Positions 11,767-23,780 of a DNA stretch of 64,000 nucleotides are shown here, one piece after another. The number at the start of each line of letters is the position of its first letter. Within the stretch, counting starts at the first letter, position 1. The translations under genes and the position numbers were made by a program. The notes below the pieces were generated by a model. It was given only the letters and a program-made list of their open reading frames with translations. It was not told the DNA's origin and did no database searches. This DNA is from Tricholoma matsutake (lineage: Eukaryota > Basidiomycota > Agaricomycetes > Agaricales > Tricholomataceae): positions 8,308,001 through 8,372,000 of the forward strand of contig AP026544.2 in the NCBI GenBank assembly GCA_026075535.2, written 5' to 3'.

Positions 11767-12892
11767 TTATTCTGTATATCTCTTCATCTGATAGGAAGGT
11801 TTCTTCACTATCTTCCTCTTCTGCAAAGAGATTTTGAAGGTATTGATAGCTGGTACAAATTCCATGCATCTTTTGCAGTCCATTTATATCCACATCCTCC
11901 TCTATCTCATTCCATTTATGCTTGCACTGTTTGGGTTCAAGGTCTGGAGTTATATCATCAGAATCTGTTACACCCTTAGGTGGTGGTGTGCTTCCATCAG
12001 ACTTCCCCTCATGTGGCACATCAAGTGTAATAGTGACTTGCTCTGGAGGTGAAGACAGTTCTGGTGGTTTAATATTTTGGAAATTTCTAGAGGTAAGTAC
12101 CTTTCACATTTCTGCATTATAATATTTAATTACTCCAGTGCTGTCATCAAATCCAACATAGGCTCGGCACTTAGATTTCAGTAGCATTTTCCTTTCTTCT
12201 TTTTGTCCTTGTAATAAAACCCAAATGGGGGCCCTGAATTCATGTAAGCTAGATACATTTGGTTTTTTATTGTGCCAGCCCTTGTAAGGTGTTGATTTCT
12301 GAAGGGGCTTATTATACAATCAGTTCCTGAGATAAGCCACATGTAAAACTGCATACTCCCAGAGAAATTTGGGAAGGTTGTTGGAGGTGAGCATAGCACA
12401 TGATAATTCAACAAGTGTGCAGTTCATATGTTCCATGATGCCATTCTGTGAAGGTGAGTACAGTGCAGTTAAACAAATTTCCATAACATGCTCCTTGCAC
12501 CATTTCTCCAGTTTCTTGTTTACAAATTCTTTTCCACAATCAATTTGAATCCCCTTTGGTTTTTGGTTTTGAGTTATCTGGTGAGCCAAATAATTGATTA
12601 CACCTTGTGCTGCCCCTGATTTTTCCTTCAGACATTCTACAGTTATATATCTCTTCATGTTGTCCACAAATAGCAGGTAATATTGATGTCCATTAATAGA
12701 TTTGATCACATATTTTCCCCACAAGTCAATATGCATCAATTCTCCAGGTTCAGTGTTTTGTTTGGATCTTTTGGGAACCCTGGATGTTTTGGGAAAGGGT
12801 TCAATGTGTTGCTTTGCCTCAGTACATGCTATACAATCTGGCTTTGATGACTGAATGTCAACATTGAATTTGTCCACTAATTTGTTGTCCAA
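11741..12892 (-). pseudogene. copia-2 integrase
   Basis: The longest piece, 12320-12892, runs from the zinc-binding end (PDCIACTEAKQHIEPF) through the core. All three acidic catalytic positions can be seen: MHIDLWGKY, IQIDCGKEF and GIMEHMN. Further pieces at 12104-12319 (YVGFDDSTGVIKYYNAEM) and 11741-12019 are the Copia integrase C-terminus and linker to RT, separated by frame breaks. Confidence 0.87.
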
Positions 12893-12937
12893 TAATTTTT
12901 GAAGTCTGGTATACCCAAAATGTCTAAAATGTTGGTG

Positions 12938-14930
12938 TTAAGTTTCCCAATTTGGAGGTGCATCATTCTCAACAAATATTTGATGAACACGTGACCCATT
13001 GACATTTGGATAGTTATAATGTGATTGTCGAATAACCATCTTCACCTTGTATAAATGATTATCAATTTTGGTGCCATGAGCTATTGGGTTACCATCTCTT
13101 GTAATAAGAGTAATTTGTCCCTCTCCACCTGTGTGCTTTCCTCTGGCATTGTCCCATCGCCCCAATGAAATCAAGTTATTTTGTGTTCTGGGCACATGTA
13201 GAGCATTTTCCAAATGTAGAATATAACTTTGACCTTTACATGTTGACACTAATTCAGCAGTTCTGTGGCCTGCCATTTTTGCTTCTTTACCTCCTACACC
13301 TGTTACAGAAATATTTCCCAAAGGTGTGTAATCAGTATTCTTGCTGATGTGTTACATGCAAGGTTGTTGCTGAATCTTCTAACCAATCATAAAAGATCAA
13401 TTGCCATCAGTGTTACAAGCATCAAATGTATCAAAATTATAAAGTTCTTCATCAACTGGGAACACAATATGCTCCTCCCCCACATTCAACTGATCTTTCC
13501 TTCCACTGGTCCCCTTGCCTTTCTTCCCCTTGTCTTGATTCTTGTCCCTCTTCTTCTTTCAGCAATCCTTTCCATGGTGTCCATATTTTCCCACAATTAT
13601 AACATCTATTGCCCAGAAATTTGTGGAATTCACTTGTCCAGTGTCCAGGTTTCTTGCAGTGTTTGCAATATGGCTTTGTACTTTCTTTGTGATCCTTTAT
13701 ATGAGCTTCCAGGGATTTACTAGTAGCCAACTGGGTAATTACCAGGTTAGTGCTACCATTTTCACTATTCCCATTACTTTGATTAGCACATATCTTGAAT
13801 TCCTCCCTTATTGTACTAATAAATTGATCAGAAGACATACAGCATTTAGGATCTGGATCATTAGGGTCATTGGCATTCCCATTATAGGGGTCCATGAAGG
13901 TCTGCCAACTAGGGGGTAAAGACACCAAAATGGTGGACTTGAATCGTGTATCTGAAACATGGAATTCTGGGTTTGGGAATTGGTTAATGTGGTGGCAGTA
14001 GTGTTGCCATGGCTCAGCCGCATTTTTTTGCTACTTTGGGAAATAAAATAGCTAAAATTCTGAAAATATCTGAGGACCTAGATCACATGATAAGCCGAGG
14101 GGTCCTCTGCCAACTCTAAGTGATCTGACCACCGGTTCCCACATTATGTAAGCAGCTTAAAATGTGGCTTAGCAAGCCACCATCCAAGCCACTTAAATAA
14201 CATGGGAACCGGTGGTCAGATCACTTAGAGTTGGCAGAGGACCCCTTGGCTTATCATGTGATCTAGGTCCTCAAATATTTTCAGAACTTTAGCTATCTTA
14301 TTTCCCAAAGTAGCAAAAAATGCAGCTGAGCTGTGGCAACACTAGGTGGCGGAGGGACTTCATTGTATCAAGGTGTTTCAAGGGATCTCCTCCATCATAT
14401 ACTTTGGTCTCATATAATTGAGTTAATATGTATGTAACCATTTGATGCGCCATATTCTTGTGAGTCGCCAAAAGCATGCAGGACATTTTGTTTGCAGTAT
14501 CCTTTGAGCTGACATAGTTCATCTGAGTGGAGGTTATGTTTTGAATTATAACCTGTTGGGCCCAAGTGTTGTTCTTATCCAGTTATGGGCATCAACAGGA
14601 TTATTAGGTTGTTCTACATCTCCAGTAATATATTTGGTGATGTTGCAATGGATAAAAACTCTTTGCATCCTTTCCTTCCATTGAATGATCACAGTCAGAC
14701 AACTTACTGACATTCAAATATTCCTTGGTTCAGATCAGTGCAATATAGTTGTGGGGTTCTGCTGTGGGTTCATCACCATGAGCAGGTGTATCACATGGAG
14801 CATCAGCTGTGTTTCCTGGCTCTTTCACCCTTGAACCTGAAGGATATGCTCTAGCACTTTGTATAGGGGCTGCAAAGTGTATGTGCAGTACTGGTTGTTT
14901 GGGAGCTTCACCATCTGAGTGTTGTGACAT
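12938..14930 (-). pseudogene. copia-2 gag and protease remnants
   Basis: Gag begins at 14930 (MSQHSDGEAPKQPVLHIHF). A UBN2-like piece lies at 14353-14522. A hAT MITE (13999-14344) interrupts gag. It resumes at 13452-13928 with two zinc knuckles (CKHCKKPGHW, then CYNCGK) whose later ligands are lost, the first through C-to-F. A protease C-terminal piece is at 12938-13321 (LHVPRTQNNLISLGRW). The frames do not connect. Confidence 0.8.
13999..14344. mobile_element. hAT-type MITE, copy 2
   Basis: 346 bp with long inverted repeats starting TAGTGTTGCCATGGCTCAGC and ending GTGGCAACACTA. The 8-bp duplication has one mismatch (GGTGGCAG/GGTGGCGG). It shares termini and an internal AAGCCGAGGGGT word with copy 1 but differs in the centre, so they are related subfamilies. 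Inserted in copia-2 gag. Confidence 0.88.
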
Positions 14931-14966
14931 GGTAGGTCCAGATAATTAACTTGTTAAGCTAGATAG

Positions 14967-15109
14967 GGCCAGGGCCCATAACCTATTGGGATAATAATTG
15001 TTCAAGGAGGGAGGGGACTTAATTGAGCATGGTGAGAGTCAAAGAGAGACCTAGACATCTCATATAATCCTATTGCAAGTAGGGAGCATGCTATGTTCTA
15101 TATATAGCA
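14967..15109 (-). repeat. copia-2 PBS and truncated 5' LTR
   Basis: The PBS complement CAGGGCCCATAACCT (14970-14984) matches that of copia-1. LTR homology runs from about 14997 to 15109. The sequence beyond is unrelated to the left LTR, so the outer LTR end was deleted. Confidence 0.7.
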
Positions 15110-16307
15110 TGGCCTTTGACTTGGAATGCCTGATATACCTATGTCTGATTTAAGCTCATGTGGGTATGATGTGAATGCATGGCAGGCAAGATATGCTACA
15201 ACAAGCTAATTCAGAATGGTGCAGTCAGAAAAGCTGACTGGATGTGCAGAGTTCCCTATGCTCACATAGGATGTTTGGTGCATGTCAAAATTGTTGAATG
15301 AGTCAGCAACAGTGAGATCACCCATCTATGAAATTGCTGTCAAACAACTAAGCCATGGATCTAGGTCAATAGAATATTGTAAGCCTGGCTTACAACATGA
15401 TTTACACTTACTTACATATGGCTCCTTCTGATCATATATGGACACTCTAGTTGCATTTTCCTGATTATTCCCTTGATTCCCACTTTCCATTTTGATATAA
15501 CTAGTTATCTCCTGAATACCCATATCATTGTTCTCTCACTCTTGTGTGATCTTGTCAGTGAGTCTTAAGTCTTTATTCTCCTCTCTTTCATACCTAGCAT
15601 TGTCTGTGCCTGGGTATTCAGGGACAGGCTTCTAAATATGTGCCATCACACTAGTATGAGAGCAGTAAAAGTCTAAAATTTCCTTTCAGTAATACAAGAG
15701 TGCAGGATCATAACCATCAAATGGTAGTTGACAAGACCTATTGAGACATGCATCTCTACAATTCTGCAACAGCTAATTTCTGCTATCACTTACTTGCTTT
15801 CAACTATACAACCCTTTATTGTAAATCCAGTTGCCAATCTGGGGTCAATGTTTGCAAACCTCTTCAATATAACATTGACAACTGGCTAACCCCCTTATCA
15901 TCTGATTCCCAACCAGCCATTCAAGAGGCTGTTTTTCATTACTCTGCCTATAGTGAAGCTGGTGACCACTTTCAAGTCTGTATATCTATGCCAGACACAG
16001 CTGCTTGGAGTTATGGCCTAGGGACTGCCATGGATGGATGGCAATGGATATGGATATCACATGGGTGGTATCCATGGATGAACAGATGGTTACTATAAAT
16101 AAATGTGTAAATATAGATAAGGAAAGACACTGTTCCCACCCTGAACCCCATCACTACTTCCCATGGTTCATCAATGTGTGCCACTGCTTCAGCTAACATT
16201 GTGCTCGTCATCCTTGATGATGAGCATGCAATTCCACTCATTCTTTAGCTTTTCCCTTCGCTTATAATACCTATGTATATACTGTGATTATAAACATCTA
16301 TTTAAAT
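15110..16307. other. Unassigned region
   Basis: No domain is recognised. Short open frames at 15326-15523 (minus) and 15748-16098 (plus) look random. A GGATGG/CCATGG-rich stretch at 16030-16085 has a relative at 20705-20780. Confidence 0.35.
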
Positions 16308-16751
16308 TAGTGTTTGAAGGTCCAGTCCATGGTTATGTAACAGTCTTTTGGAATTTTGAGATGTAATCTGCTTGTTAAAGCCTTACAACCTATCATGGCA
16401 TTTCAGGACTATCTGTACACAATGTCAAGATATGATTGAAAAGGTTTTGTCATTATGTCTCAGTCATTTTTACAGAATTAAACATATTAAACACAAAACA
16501 ATTTTTCCAGTTCATACACTTTTCTCAAAACCTCGGAAAATGTATAGACTGGAAAAATTGTTTTATGTTTAATATGTTTAATTCTGTAAAAACCACTGAG
16601 GCATAATGACAAGACCTTTTCAATCATATCTTGACATTGTGTCCAAAAGGTCCTGAAATGCCAGGATACATTGTAAGGCTTTAACAAGCAGATTACATCT
16701 CAAAATTCCAAAAGACTGTTACATAACCATGGACTGGACCTTCAAACACTA
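16308..16751. mobile_element. Fold-back element with near-complete inverted repeats
   Basis: Two arms of about 215 bp are inverted copies with almost no spacer; the centre is near 16530. Both strands therefore encode almost the same 66-residue frame (MLKPYN...). Ends are TAGTGTTTGAAGG/CCTTCAAACACTA, again hAT-like. A clean 8-bp TSD is not seen; TCTATTTA at 16297 versus TCTATTTT at 16752 is a possible imperfect one, offset by 3 bp. Confidence 0.85.
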
Positions 16752-17639
16752 TCTATTTTCGCTTTTTCACCTATATTTAAGCATGCAATCACCATTCTCC
16801 CTTGAACAGGGGAGAAGGAAGGATCTCTTCTCCTCATTGAGGGGCTATACTACATGTACAAGGCCAGATAATGATATATATAGTTCAATACATGACAGGG
16901 AATGGTGCCACATGAGGTGGGAAGGGGGAAAGGGGGAGAAGTGACAGTGAGGAGAGAGGGGCCATATACTGAGCTTGTACATGTCCTACAGTTGCTTGGT
17001 GGTATATAGATGGATGTAAAAATGTATCTAGGGGTGGGGAGTGAAGTTGAGAGAGCTGGGAGTGAGGGACTGTGTGTCAATGCACCTGTATGGGGAGGAG
17101 TTTATCACTTACCTACTTCTCTGGACCTTCCACCCCTAAAATGCACATGAAAAGAGGGTGTAATGGTCCTAATAAATGATCTGATAGACCCCCTAAAGAC
17201 CCTACAGCTGTTAATATAGCCAGAAAAGAGAATATGGAGTCAGAAAGAGGTATGCTTACCCTGTGAGATCTGTGGCACCAAAATGTTCACTTTCTTCGAT
17301 TCCTAGGCCTGATAATAAAGTATAATGAGGGAAAATGAAGGACATAGCATGGAGGGAAGGTCTTGGCTCACCAGGGTATGGGTTCCCCATCAACAGAGGT
17401 GAACTTTGCTCACCATGAGTCACACACTTTACCTATAATCTAAAACTCCTCCTTGACACCCTTAGTAGTCCTTCCCCCTTCATTTATAGCCTACAAGTAA
17501 TCTACATAGTCAATGCTTCGTCCTACAAGGTAGGATCTTCACCTACTCACCTATTCTCTTTGTTACTCTATCCCATCTCATGGGGTTGTGGCAGTAGATA
17601 CAGAACCAGCAGTGTATTGTGAGTACAATTTCCACCTTA
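16752..17639. other. Unassigned region
   Basis: G-rich and AT-rich mixed sequence without a recognisable gene or repeat structure. Confidence 0.35.
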
Positions 17640-18460
17640 GAATGGTCTATAAATCTGCAAAAGAGAGGTGAGGAATCAATACATTGAGGTAGATTATAGT
17701 CACTCACCCAAGGCCCCTAGTACAATATTTACTTGGTGAACAGTAAATATTAGTGCCTAATAGAATGCAGAATGAGATTCACTTTGGTTAGAGACAGTTC
17801 AGATAGTGGGAGAGGCCATAGCAAGTACTAGAGTGCATGTTGAACCAGGGGTTCCAAAAAAGGCAATAACTCAAAAATATCTGAGCAGTACTGCAATGCA
17901 ATGCACTGAGGATCAAGCAGCAGGGGTGGATAGAGAAGAGTCTGTTTCATAGGATGCAAAATGACCAAAGGGAATCTGTGGAGGAACAATTGAGATACAG
18001 GCAAAACAATAGATTTAAGTGGTTGATCAGGGCAGGCATTGAGACACATCTGATCATGGATGTCATTGCACTCCTGATCATACTCTTCTTCAGCACTCTT
18101 TTGGGAGTCCTTCCTCCAGTTTATGACAGGTTCCTCTTGTCCCTTTTGTATTCTATGGAATAGACTCCCCTCTCTCCACTCTTACTGTTCGATTAATGGT
18201 GCATTGTGTTGCTGTTGAGCTATCTTTGAGTTATTGCCTTTTTGGGAATGCTTAGTTCAACCCTCTCTCTTGTGCATCCTATGGCCTCACCTCATATTTG
18301 GATGGTCTCTAACTCAAGGGAACCCAACTTACTATGAGATTATACCACTATCTCTACACTACATTGAGATATAGAAGTTCTGTAAACCTTGGGTGAGTGA
18401 CTGCATTCCAACTCAACATATTGACTCTCTACCTCTCTTGAATAGACTCAGGGACCATTT
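17640..18460. repeat. Large imperfect inverted repeat
   Basis: The left arm at about 17640-17980 and the right arm (reverse complement) at about 18130-18460 share several blocks: GTCACTCACCCAAGG, GGCAATAACTCAAA and GAGTCT(G/A)TTTCATAG. The arms are clearly more diverged than in the neighbouring fold-back element. No terminal duplication or coding was found. Confidence 0.6.
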
Positions 18461-18687
18461 CAACATGCCGATTATAATCATAATACCATGGTATATATGT
18501 ATATAGCTGTAATTTACCCTCCCCCACCTATTCTGATCGGAGTCCAGTTATTCCAACTGGAGTCCATGGAGCCAACTGGAGTCCAGTTATTCCAGATGCT
18601 CAACTTAGAGTATATACCCTAATGGATAATCAAATTTCAAGTCTTAAGTTGTCAAAGTGCCCACAAAATATATTTGTGCAGAGTAAG

Positions 18688-18762
18688 GATTGAACTCAAG
18701 ATATCTTGATTAGAGTGATCACATGATGAACCAAACATATGTGCTTAACCAGCTGAGCCACA
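18688..18762 (-). repeat. tRNA-like (SINE-type) block
   Basis: On minus an A-box-like TGGCTCAGCTGGTTAAGCAC and a B-box-like GAGTTCAATCC lie about 45 bp apart. The match to 60748-60818 continues on both sides, so it belongs to a dispersed repeat and is not a tRNA gene. No complete cloverleaf. Confidence 0.55.
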
Positions 18763-19643
18763 GGAGAATTATTAGTTGGTAATTTAGGGTGTATTTATGA
18801 CACTCAGACTCATAACTCTTTTTTTAAGGGCAAAGTTTTTTAATTAACCACATCCCTTGCATTGAATGCGAGGGACTGGGGGATGATGTGATTAAATACA
18901 TAAACTACATTATTTATATATATAAAAAGCCCTCATGTTCGGTGTGAGGGGCAAGGTAAAAACATAAAGGAAAAAAAACCCTCCCCAGGCAAAATGCAGG
19001 GGAGGGGGAGGCAACGCAGCCCTGCTGTCCTTGGTGCATCTCCTGGGTTTGCCATCCTGGGTGCCCATCATCCTGCCCACTCCCTGTGGTCCCATATCTC
19101 CCTGTTGTTGCCCTTGGTGCCTGTCATCCTCCCTGCTCTGGTGCTGGGCCTGCCATGTCGTTTGGTGCCATCATGTGGGGCTGTCCTCGTCCTCATTCCA
19201 CTCGCCATCCACCCCATGAGCAGTTGCTCTGTGGGGCTGGGGGCGGGTGGTGCATTGTTTGTTGCATGGCCTGTTTGTGTTGTTAGTTGCACCAAAAGGA
19301 AGAAATTTGAATAAAAAAAACTTACTTATGGCCCAGGAGATGTCGCTGACATCTCCTGGGCCTCTCGTTCCTGCTTTCCTGTTGTGTCCCTCCCATCGTC
19401 TGTCCCCACAATCCACCCTATGAGCAGTTGCTTGTAGGCATGGGGTGGGTGCCATGGTGCTCGTCATTGTCATTGTCTGGCCCTGGTGGTGGTGGCACCG
19501 TTCCTTGTCGTGGTGGGGCCCTGGTGCTCATTCTTTGTTGTCATTGGTGCCTACCATCATCCACTCACCCTACCCAACCTGCAAGCAGGTGCTTGCAGTG
19601 GTGCGAGTGGGTGGTAGGTCAGTGTTGTCATGGATTTCTGTTT

Positions 19644-19662
19644 GGGGGGGGGGGGGGGGGGG
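19644..19662 (+). repeat. Poly-G tract of 19 bases
   Basis: An uninterrupted run of 19 G. The length may be unreliable in sequencing. Confidence 0.9.
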
Positions 19663-20251
19663 TTGGGGCATGTCAGTGCGATGTGGTATGCTTATGGGGG
19701 GTTGGTGGGTGCTTACTAGGTAGGTATCCCCCTTCTGGGGTCTCCTGGCATCCCTCTGCACCCACCTAGCCTGTGTCAACAGCCTCACATCCCATTTGAA
19801 AGGGGAGGAGGGGATTGGGTGGCTGTGGGCATGCATTGCACATTTTTCATCACGGCAGGTCATCCCCAGTAGTATACACCTAAAAAGCAATAATTTACAA
19901 TTACTTGATTGATAAAAAGAAAAAGAAAAAAACCTTATCTATGGCCCAAATGATGTTGCTGTCATTTGGGCCCGCATTCCGTCCAGTCAACTCGTTTGAA
20001 GGTGGTGGTGATGGTGGCAGTGGGCATGGGAATGGTGGTGGTGGGTGCGCACGCAGTGGTGGTGGTAGAGTGGAGAGGAGGAGGAGGTGGCATTGACAAT
20101 GGTGGTGGTGGTGGTTGTGAGCTGGCAGTCACATGTCACATGTCATGCATGTATGCATACTTATTAAGTATTCCGTTAATGGCTGTGGTTAACTATGCAC
20201 CTTGGTTTGGTCATAAAGGTATTAAATGTATGTAGAGGAATAATTACCTGG

Positions 20252-20308
20252 TAGCTCAGTGGTTAAGCATGCTGTGATATGCAGACCCAAGGTCGAGGGT
20301 TCAATTCT
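20252..20308 (+). repeat. tRNA-like block at the other end of family Y copy 1
   Basis: TAGCTCAGTGGTTAAGC (A box) and GGTTCAATTC (B box) are spaced as in tRNA genes. The flanks do not pair as an acceptor stem, so I treat it as tRNA-derived. Confidence 0.5.
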
Positions 20309-20560
20309 TGTTGTATATTGAACTTTTATTTGGGAAAGCACATGCATTCCAGTTATTCCAGTTATTGAGGTTGTGATGAGTCTGGTCAGATTCTGGGGAT
20401 TCCAGGTGTAAATTGGATCCTTATTCTGACTGGAATTGTGCTGCATAGGGAAAACTACATACAAAAAAATTTCCACCAGATTCTAGAAATTCCAGAAATT
20501 CTGGCCAGACAAACTGGAATCCAACTGGAATAGGTGGGGGAGTGTAAAGTACTCATATAT

Positions 20561-21000
20561 AGACCCACTAGTGGGCCATGTGAATTGCCCATTTATTAAA
20601 AGAAGCAGTCTTAAGTACAAATTTTACTCAGTATAATAAATAACATCATGTGTGCCAACAAGGCACTCCAACAGGTAATTGACCTTGCTAAACCATTTTA
20701 ATAGACTATGGATGCCACCCATATCCATGGACTTTATCATCCATGGATATTCACCTGGATGGACCTGGGTCCATCCATGGTAGTCCCTAATAATATTATT
20801 AATAATATGGCCATCATTCTTGAAAGGACATTTGGTGTTTGCACTTCACAATTACTACTCTTTATTGCACTTGCAATTAAATTTTTTTTAAAATCTCATT
20901 TGTTCTCCATTGTGGCAAACCATATGTTAGAGAGTAAATATGTATGGTAGTGTGCATTAGCATGTGTCTCCTCCCTGTTTTGTTTTTTCATCATCATCTG
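20561..21000. other. Unassigned region
   Basis: AT-rich with a CCATGGATA-type short repeat at 20705-20780. No gene seen. Confidence 0.35.
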
Positions 21001-21001
21001 C

Positions 21002-21874
21002 TTAACGATACCACAGGGTGGTTTTCAAAGCACTGGTGGCACACAAATAAGTGGTACTGGGGCCATGAATAAGGTATGGTTGTTGTGGTTGTTGTTTGCT
21101 GTGTAACACTGTAACATCTCTCCTATTGTCTTTTCCTTCTCTCTCCCTGTTCTTCCTCCAGTGTTGGTAGTTCACCAAATGTTCTGTGCCAGCAGCCATT
21201 TTCAGCAACATATTAGTGCTTGGAGTGTCTTGGGTGTCATAAAGAGTTTTGTGATGCTTATGTCTCTCCCACCTGTGCTGTTGCATCCGGCTTGTCTGGC
21301 TACTTGGTGTGCTGGGCACTGTAGCAAGTACTGTTGTACTGTTTCCTCATTCTGTTGGCATGCAGGGCATATTGATGAGCCACTTTTTCTGATGCAGTAT
21401 GAGTCCTTAGCTAATGGTGCATGTTCTGTCCTTAACTGTGACAGTATGCTGGCTAGTTCCCTCAGTGGCATTGTGATGAGGTTGATGTATTTGCTTGATG
21501 GAGTGGAGGGGTTTGTCTTCTTCATACTGTTGTGAAGCCTGCCATGCTTTTTGTGCACTGTGCTTTAACTTTTCTCCATATGCCTACTTTCTTGCTGATT
21601 TACTGTGTGGTAGTGTCTTTTTGAGGAGTTTTGGTAGTTTTCTTGCTTTGGTGCTTGCTTTGGTGATTGCCTTCTTTGCTTGTTCATTGGCCTGCTCATT
21701 TCCTTCTACCCCTTTGTGCCCTGGTAGCCATTTGATTGTGATCATGATCCCTTGGTGTTTCTTTTGTAGTGCTATGATGTCTTCATGGAGGGCATCAAAG
21801 ATGTAGTGACCTGGGTTGGATTTTGTTAGGTGTGTGGCTGTAATGGATGCTTGGTTGTCAATGTAAATGATCAC
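21002..21874 (-). pseudogene. 3' end of a non-LTR retrotransposon (RNase H and zinc-binding tail)
   Basis: The frame at 21584-21874 has an RNase H signature: IYIDNQASI with a catalytic Asp, then WLPGHKGVEGNEQANEQAKKA with the late Asp position changed. The frame at 21202-21558 continues with a Cys/His tail (SSICPACQQNEETVQQYLLQC-P). This matches the end of fungal Tad-like LINE ORF2. No RT domain lies upstream, so it is 5'-truncated, as is common for LINEs. Frameshifts separate the pieces. Confidence 0.8.
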
Positions 21875-22249
21875 TGACAGTATTCCTCCTTCATTGGAGA
21901 TCAGTCTGGTTCCCAGTATTGTCCTACCCCCTCTCCTTCATATACAGTATGGTGTGTTGAAATTAATTACCATGTGAATACATGCTGCAGAACATGCACA
22001 TAACATGCACACTTGTTGCATACTGTGCATACACATAGAGAGCACACTCCCCAGGGCTCATGTGATTACCTTATATTTATGTTATATAAGGAGAACCTGT
22101 TTATAGGGATAATATAGTGTTCTTCACATCCACTAACCCTAGCAGTAAGACTAAGTACTAACAACCTGCACAGGTAAGTTGTGAGGAGTGTGTACCCTTC
22201 CTGCATAATATGGAGCCTGCTTCAACAGGTTATGGGCCTTGTGAGCACA

Positions 22250-23236
22250 TTGATAGATGCACCTTCAATGGCTGCAGTTCAACATTGTGCACAGTTGTCT
22301 CATATAATACCTGATGTACTCCCTGCAAGCTGCAAATGTGATGTGCTCTTCATGAGTTGCAACTAGCATGCTAGGCAAGTACTCTAAAGGAGTGCTTAGT
22401 CTCCATCTTTGAGACCTGTTTTTTATTGAATGTGAAGCTGACAAATGCTCAAATGTTGGGATGACTCCTGCTAGCACAGGCATTTTCTCCTTAGACGTAA
22501 CTTGTTGGACTGCATGTGGGTACTGAAGTGCTGTATCAGCCTAAAATATAAAGCCCTGATTGGTTTGGAGGAGTTACCTGAAGCACAGCAATAAACTTGG
22601 TGATGCAGATCCACTCTGCAGGTCAAAGCTTGAATTTCTCAGTATCCCTTGAGCTGTCAAGGCTCAGAAATTGATCTAGGGGCTGATAGAATGGTCAGTA
22701 GTGATGATACAAGTGCTGGAACATAAACATAGATTTGCTTGCTTGAAAGTTCTGAACCTGATGAGCATCTGATAAGTAGAGTCCCATTGAGTCTTGACAT
22801 TGCAGAGGAATTTAAAGGGCTTGATCTGCACAGGCTTGTCTAAGCTGTCTTCTGCATCCTTACACCAACTGGTGCTGTTACCACTTCCAATGACCCCATA
22901 AATCTCTGTCTGGCATTGCCAGATGCTTGAATTGTCTTAATCAAGGACCAAGGAGATCAGCAGGGATGGCATCACCTTTGTTGTTGCTGCCTTCATCGTT
23001 GATGTCAGGATTGACATCACTACTGAGAGCCTTGATTGTGGGTTGCACACAGACATTGATGATGTGTGGAAAGCAGGCGATTTGGGAATCCTAAGGATCA
23101 AAAGTGACCTCAGGCCTATGACAATGATAAATTGCTCCAAGTGAAGTCAACAGGCACCATTGTTTGATGCATTATCCAGGGTCCAGTGTCCATCCTAATG
23201 TAATTATCAATATGGAGACAAAGAGTTGATTGTCAT
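22250..23236 (-). pseudogene. hAT transposase, C-terminal part
   Basis: The minus strand reads, over several frames, DGHWTLDNASNNGA (catalytic Asp block), then IACFPHIINVCVQ, then KFLCNVKTQWDSTYQML. These three blocks in this order are characteristic of fungal hAT transposases. Stops and shifts are frequent. The preceding part of the same gene is at 56706-56950, separated by gypsy-3. At the junction, removing gypsy-3 and one GATAC leaves a short intron (GTTTGT...ACATTAG) that joins RADITSE to DGHWTLDN in frame. Confidence 0.78.
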
Positions 23237-23241
23237 GATAC

Positions 23242-23457
23242 TGTAATCGTACCCTGGAGGGGGTCCAATTCACTCAGAGGCACAGGGGCAGAATAAGACC
23301 AGGTATTATAGTGGAAGCAGCTATGGGGGAACTATACAGGTGGTGATTACGGAGGTGATGGGGAAGGAAGGTAGTTAAGTTTGTTCAATTGATAGATGTC
23401 AGTATATGTGAGAGATTGTATCAACAAGAACAACTGTTAGTAAGCAGCATGATTACA
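23242..23457 (-). repeat. gypsy-3 3' LTR
   Basis: 216 bp with perfect 7-bp inverted termini TGTAATC/GATTACA. A polypurine tract lies directly to its right. Confidence 0.88.
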
Positions 23458-23559
23458 CCCTCCCCACATCTGAAAAATTGCCTGAAAATGTAAGGAAGGT
23501 ATCATAAAACTGCTCGTCGGGTGCGTCAAAAACCCAGTGGGAAAAGCTACTGGCGGCAG

Positions 23560-23780
23560 GAACAAGAAGAAGTTGAAAAGAACAACAAGATCCTCAATGT
23601 CCTGCCAACCAGTTGTCCAATGCCGCGTTGTCTGCGAGTTCTGAACCTGAAAGCCATTCATTGTCAGCGGCACCATAACCCACCCACCTTACCAAATATT
23701 GCATTCCTCGGCCACGCCGTTGAGCATCAATTATTTTATTGATGTAGTGCTCCTCAATCCCATTTTCTGTGATGATGCCC
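23560..23780 (-). pseudogene. gypsy-3 chromodomain at pol C-terminus
   Basis: The minus strand reads IEEHYINKIIDAQRRGRG followed by MQYLVRWVGYGAADNEWL, the chromodomain pattern (Y-V-E-K-I ... YLVKW-GY ... TWEP). Such domains direct chromovirus integration to marked chromatin. The frame ends at a TGA near 23596. Confidence 0.75.

Larger units (their letters stand above)
9576..15109 (-). mobile_element. copia-2: degenerate Ty1/Copia element with two MITE insertions
   Basis: Copia-type gag-integrase-RT-RNase H remnants lie on minus between a left LTR (9576-9697 plus 10080-10130, split by a MITE) and a truncated right LTR (about 14997-15109). The LTRs share GTTCAAGGAGGGAGGGGAC through CTATGTTCTATATAT. 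The right copy stops there and lacks the rest. No TSD is visible because the right end is lost. It has more stops and frameshifts than copia-1, and is a different family (the RNase H proteins are only distantly alike). Confidence 0.85.
18500..20560 (-). mobile_element. Family Y element, copy 1 (hairpin-rich, tRNA-like ends)
   Basis: Bounded by imperfect inverted ends, CTCCCCCACCTATTC near 18517-18532 and its complement near 20529-20543, each next to CCAGTTATTCC/CCAACTGGA words. On minus the order is: tRNA-like block pointing outward (20250-20310), G/T-rich gene-like region with stem-loops and splice-like signals (20100 to 19020), hairpin cluster (19020-18850), second tRNA-like block pointing outward the other way (18762-18688). 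The copy at 59.4-60.85 kb has the same order. Class unknown. Confidence 0.5.

Noticed and set aside
19428..20100. Gly/Val-rich proteins from G/T-rich plus-strand frames
   Set aside because: They read through poly-G and low-complexity repeats; the intron signals are on the other strand.
21957..22152. A solo LTR starting TGTTGAAATTAATTACC
   Set aside because: Has a TATATAAGG motif and an AACA end, but no duplication and no second copy in the window.
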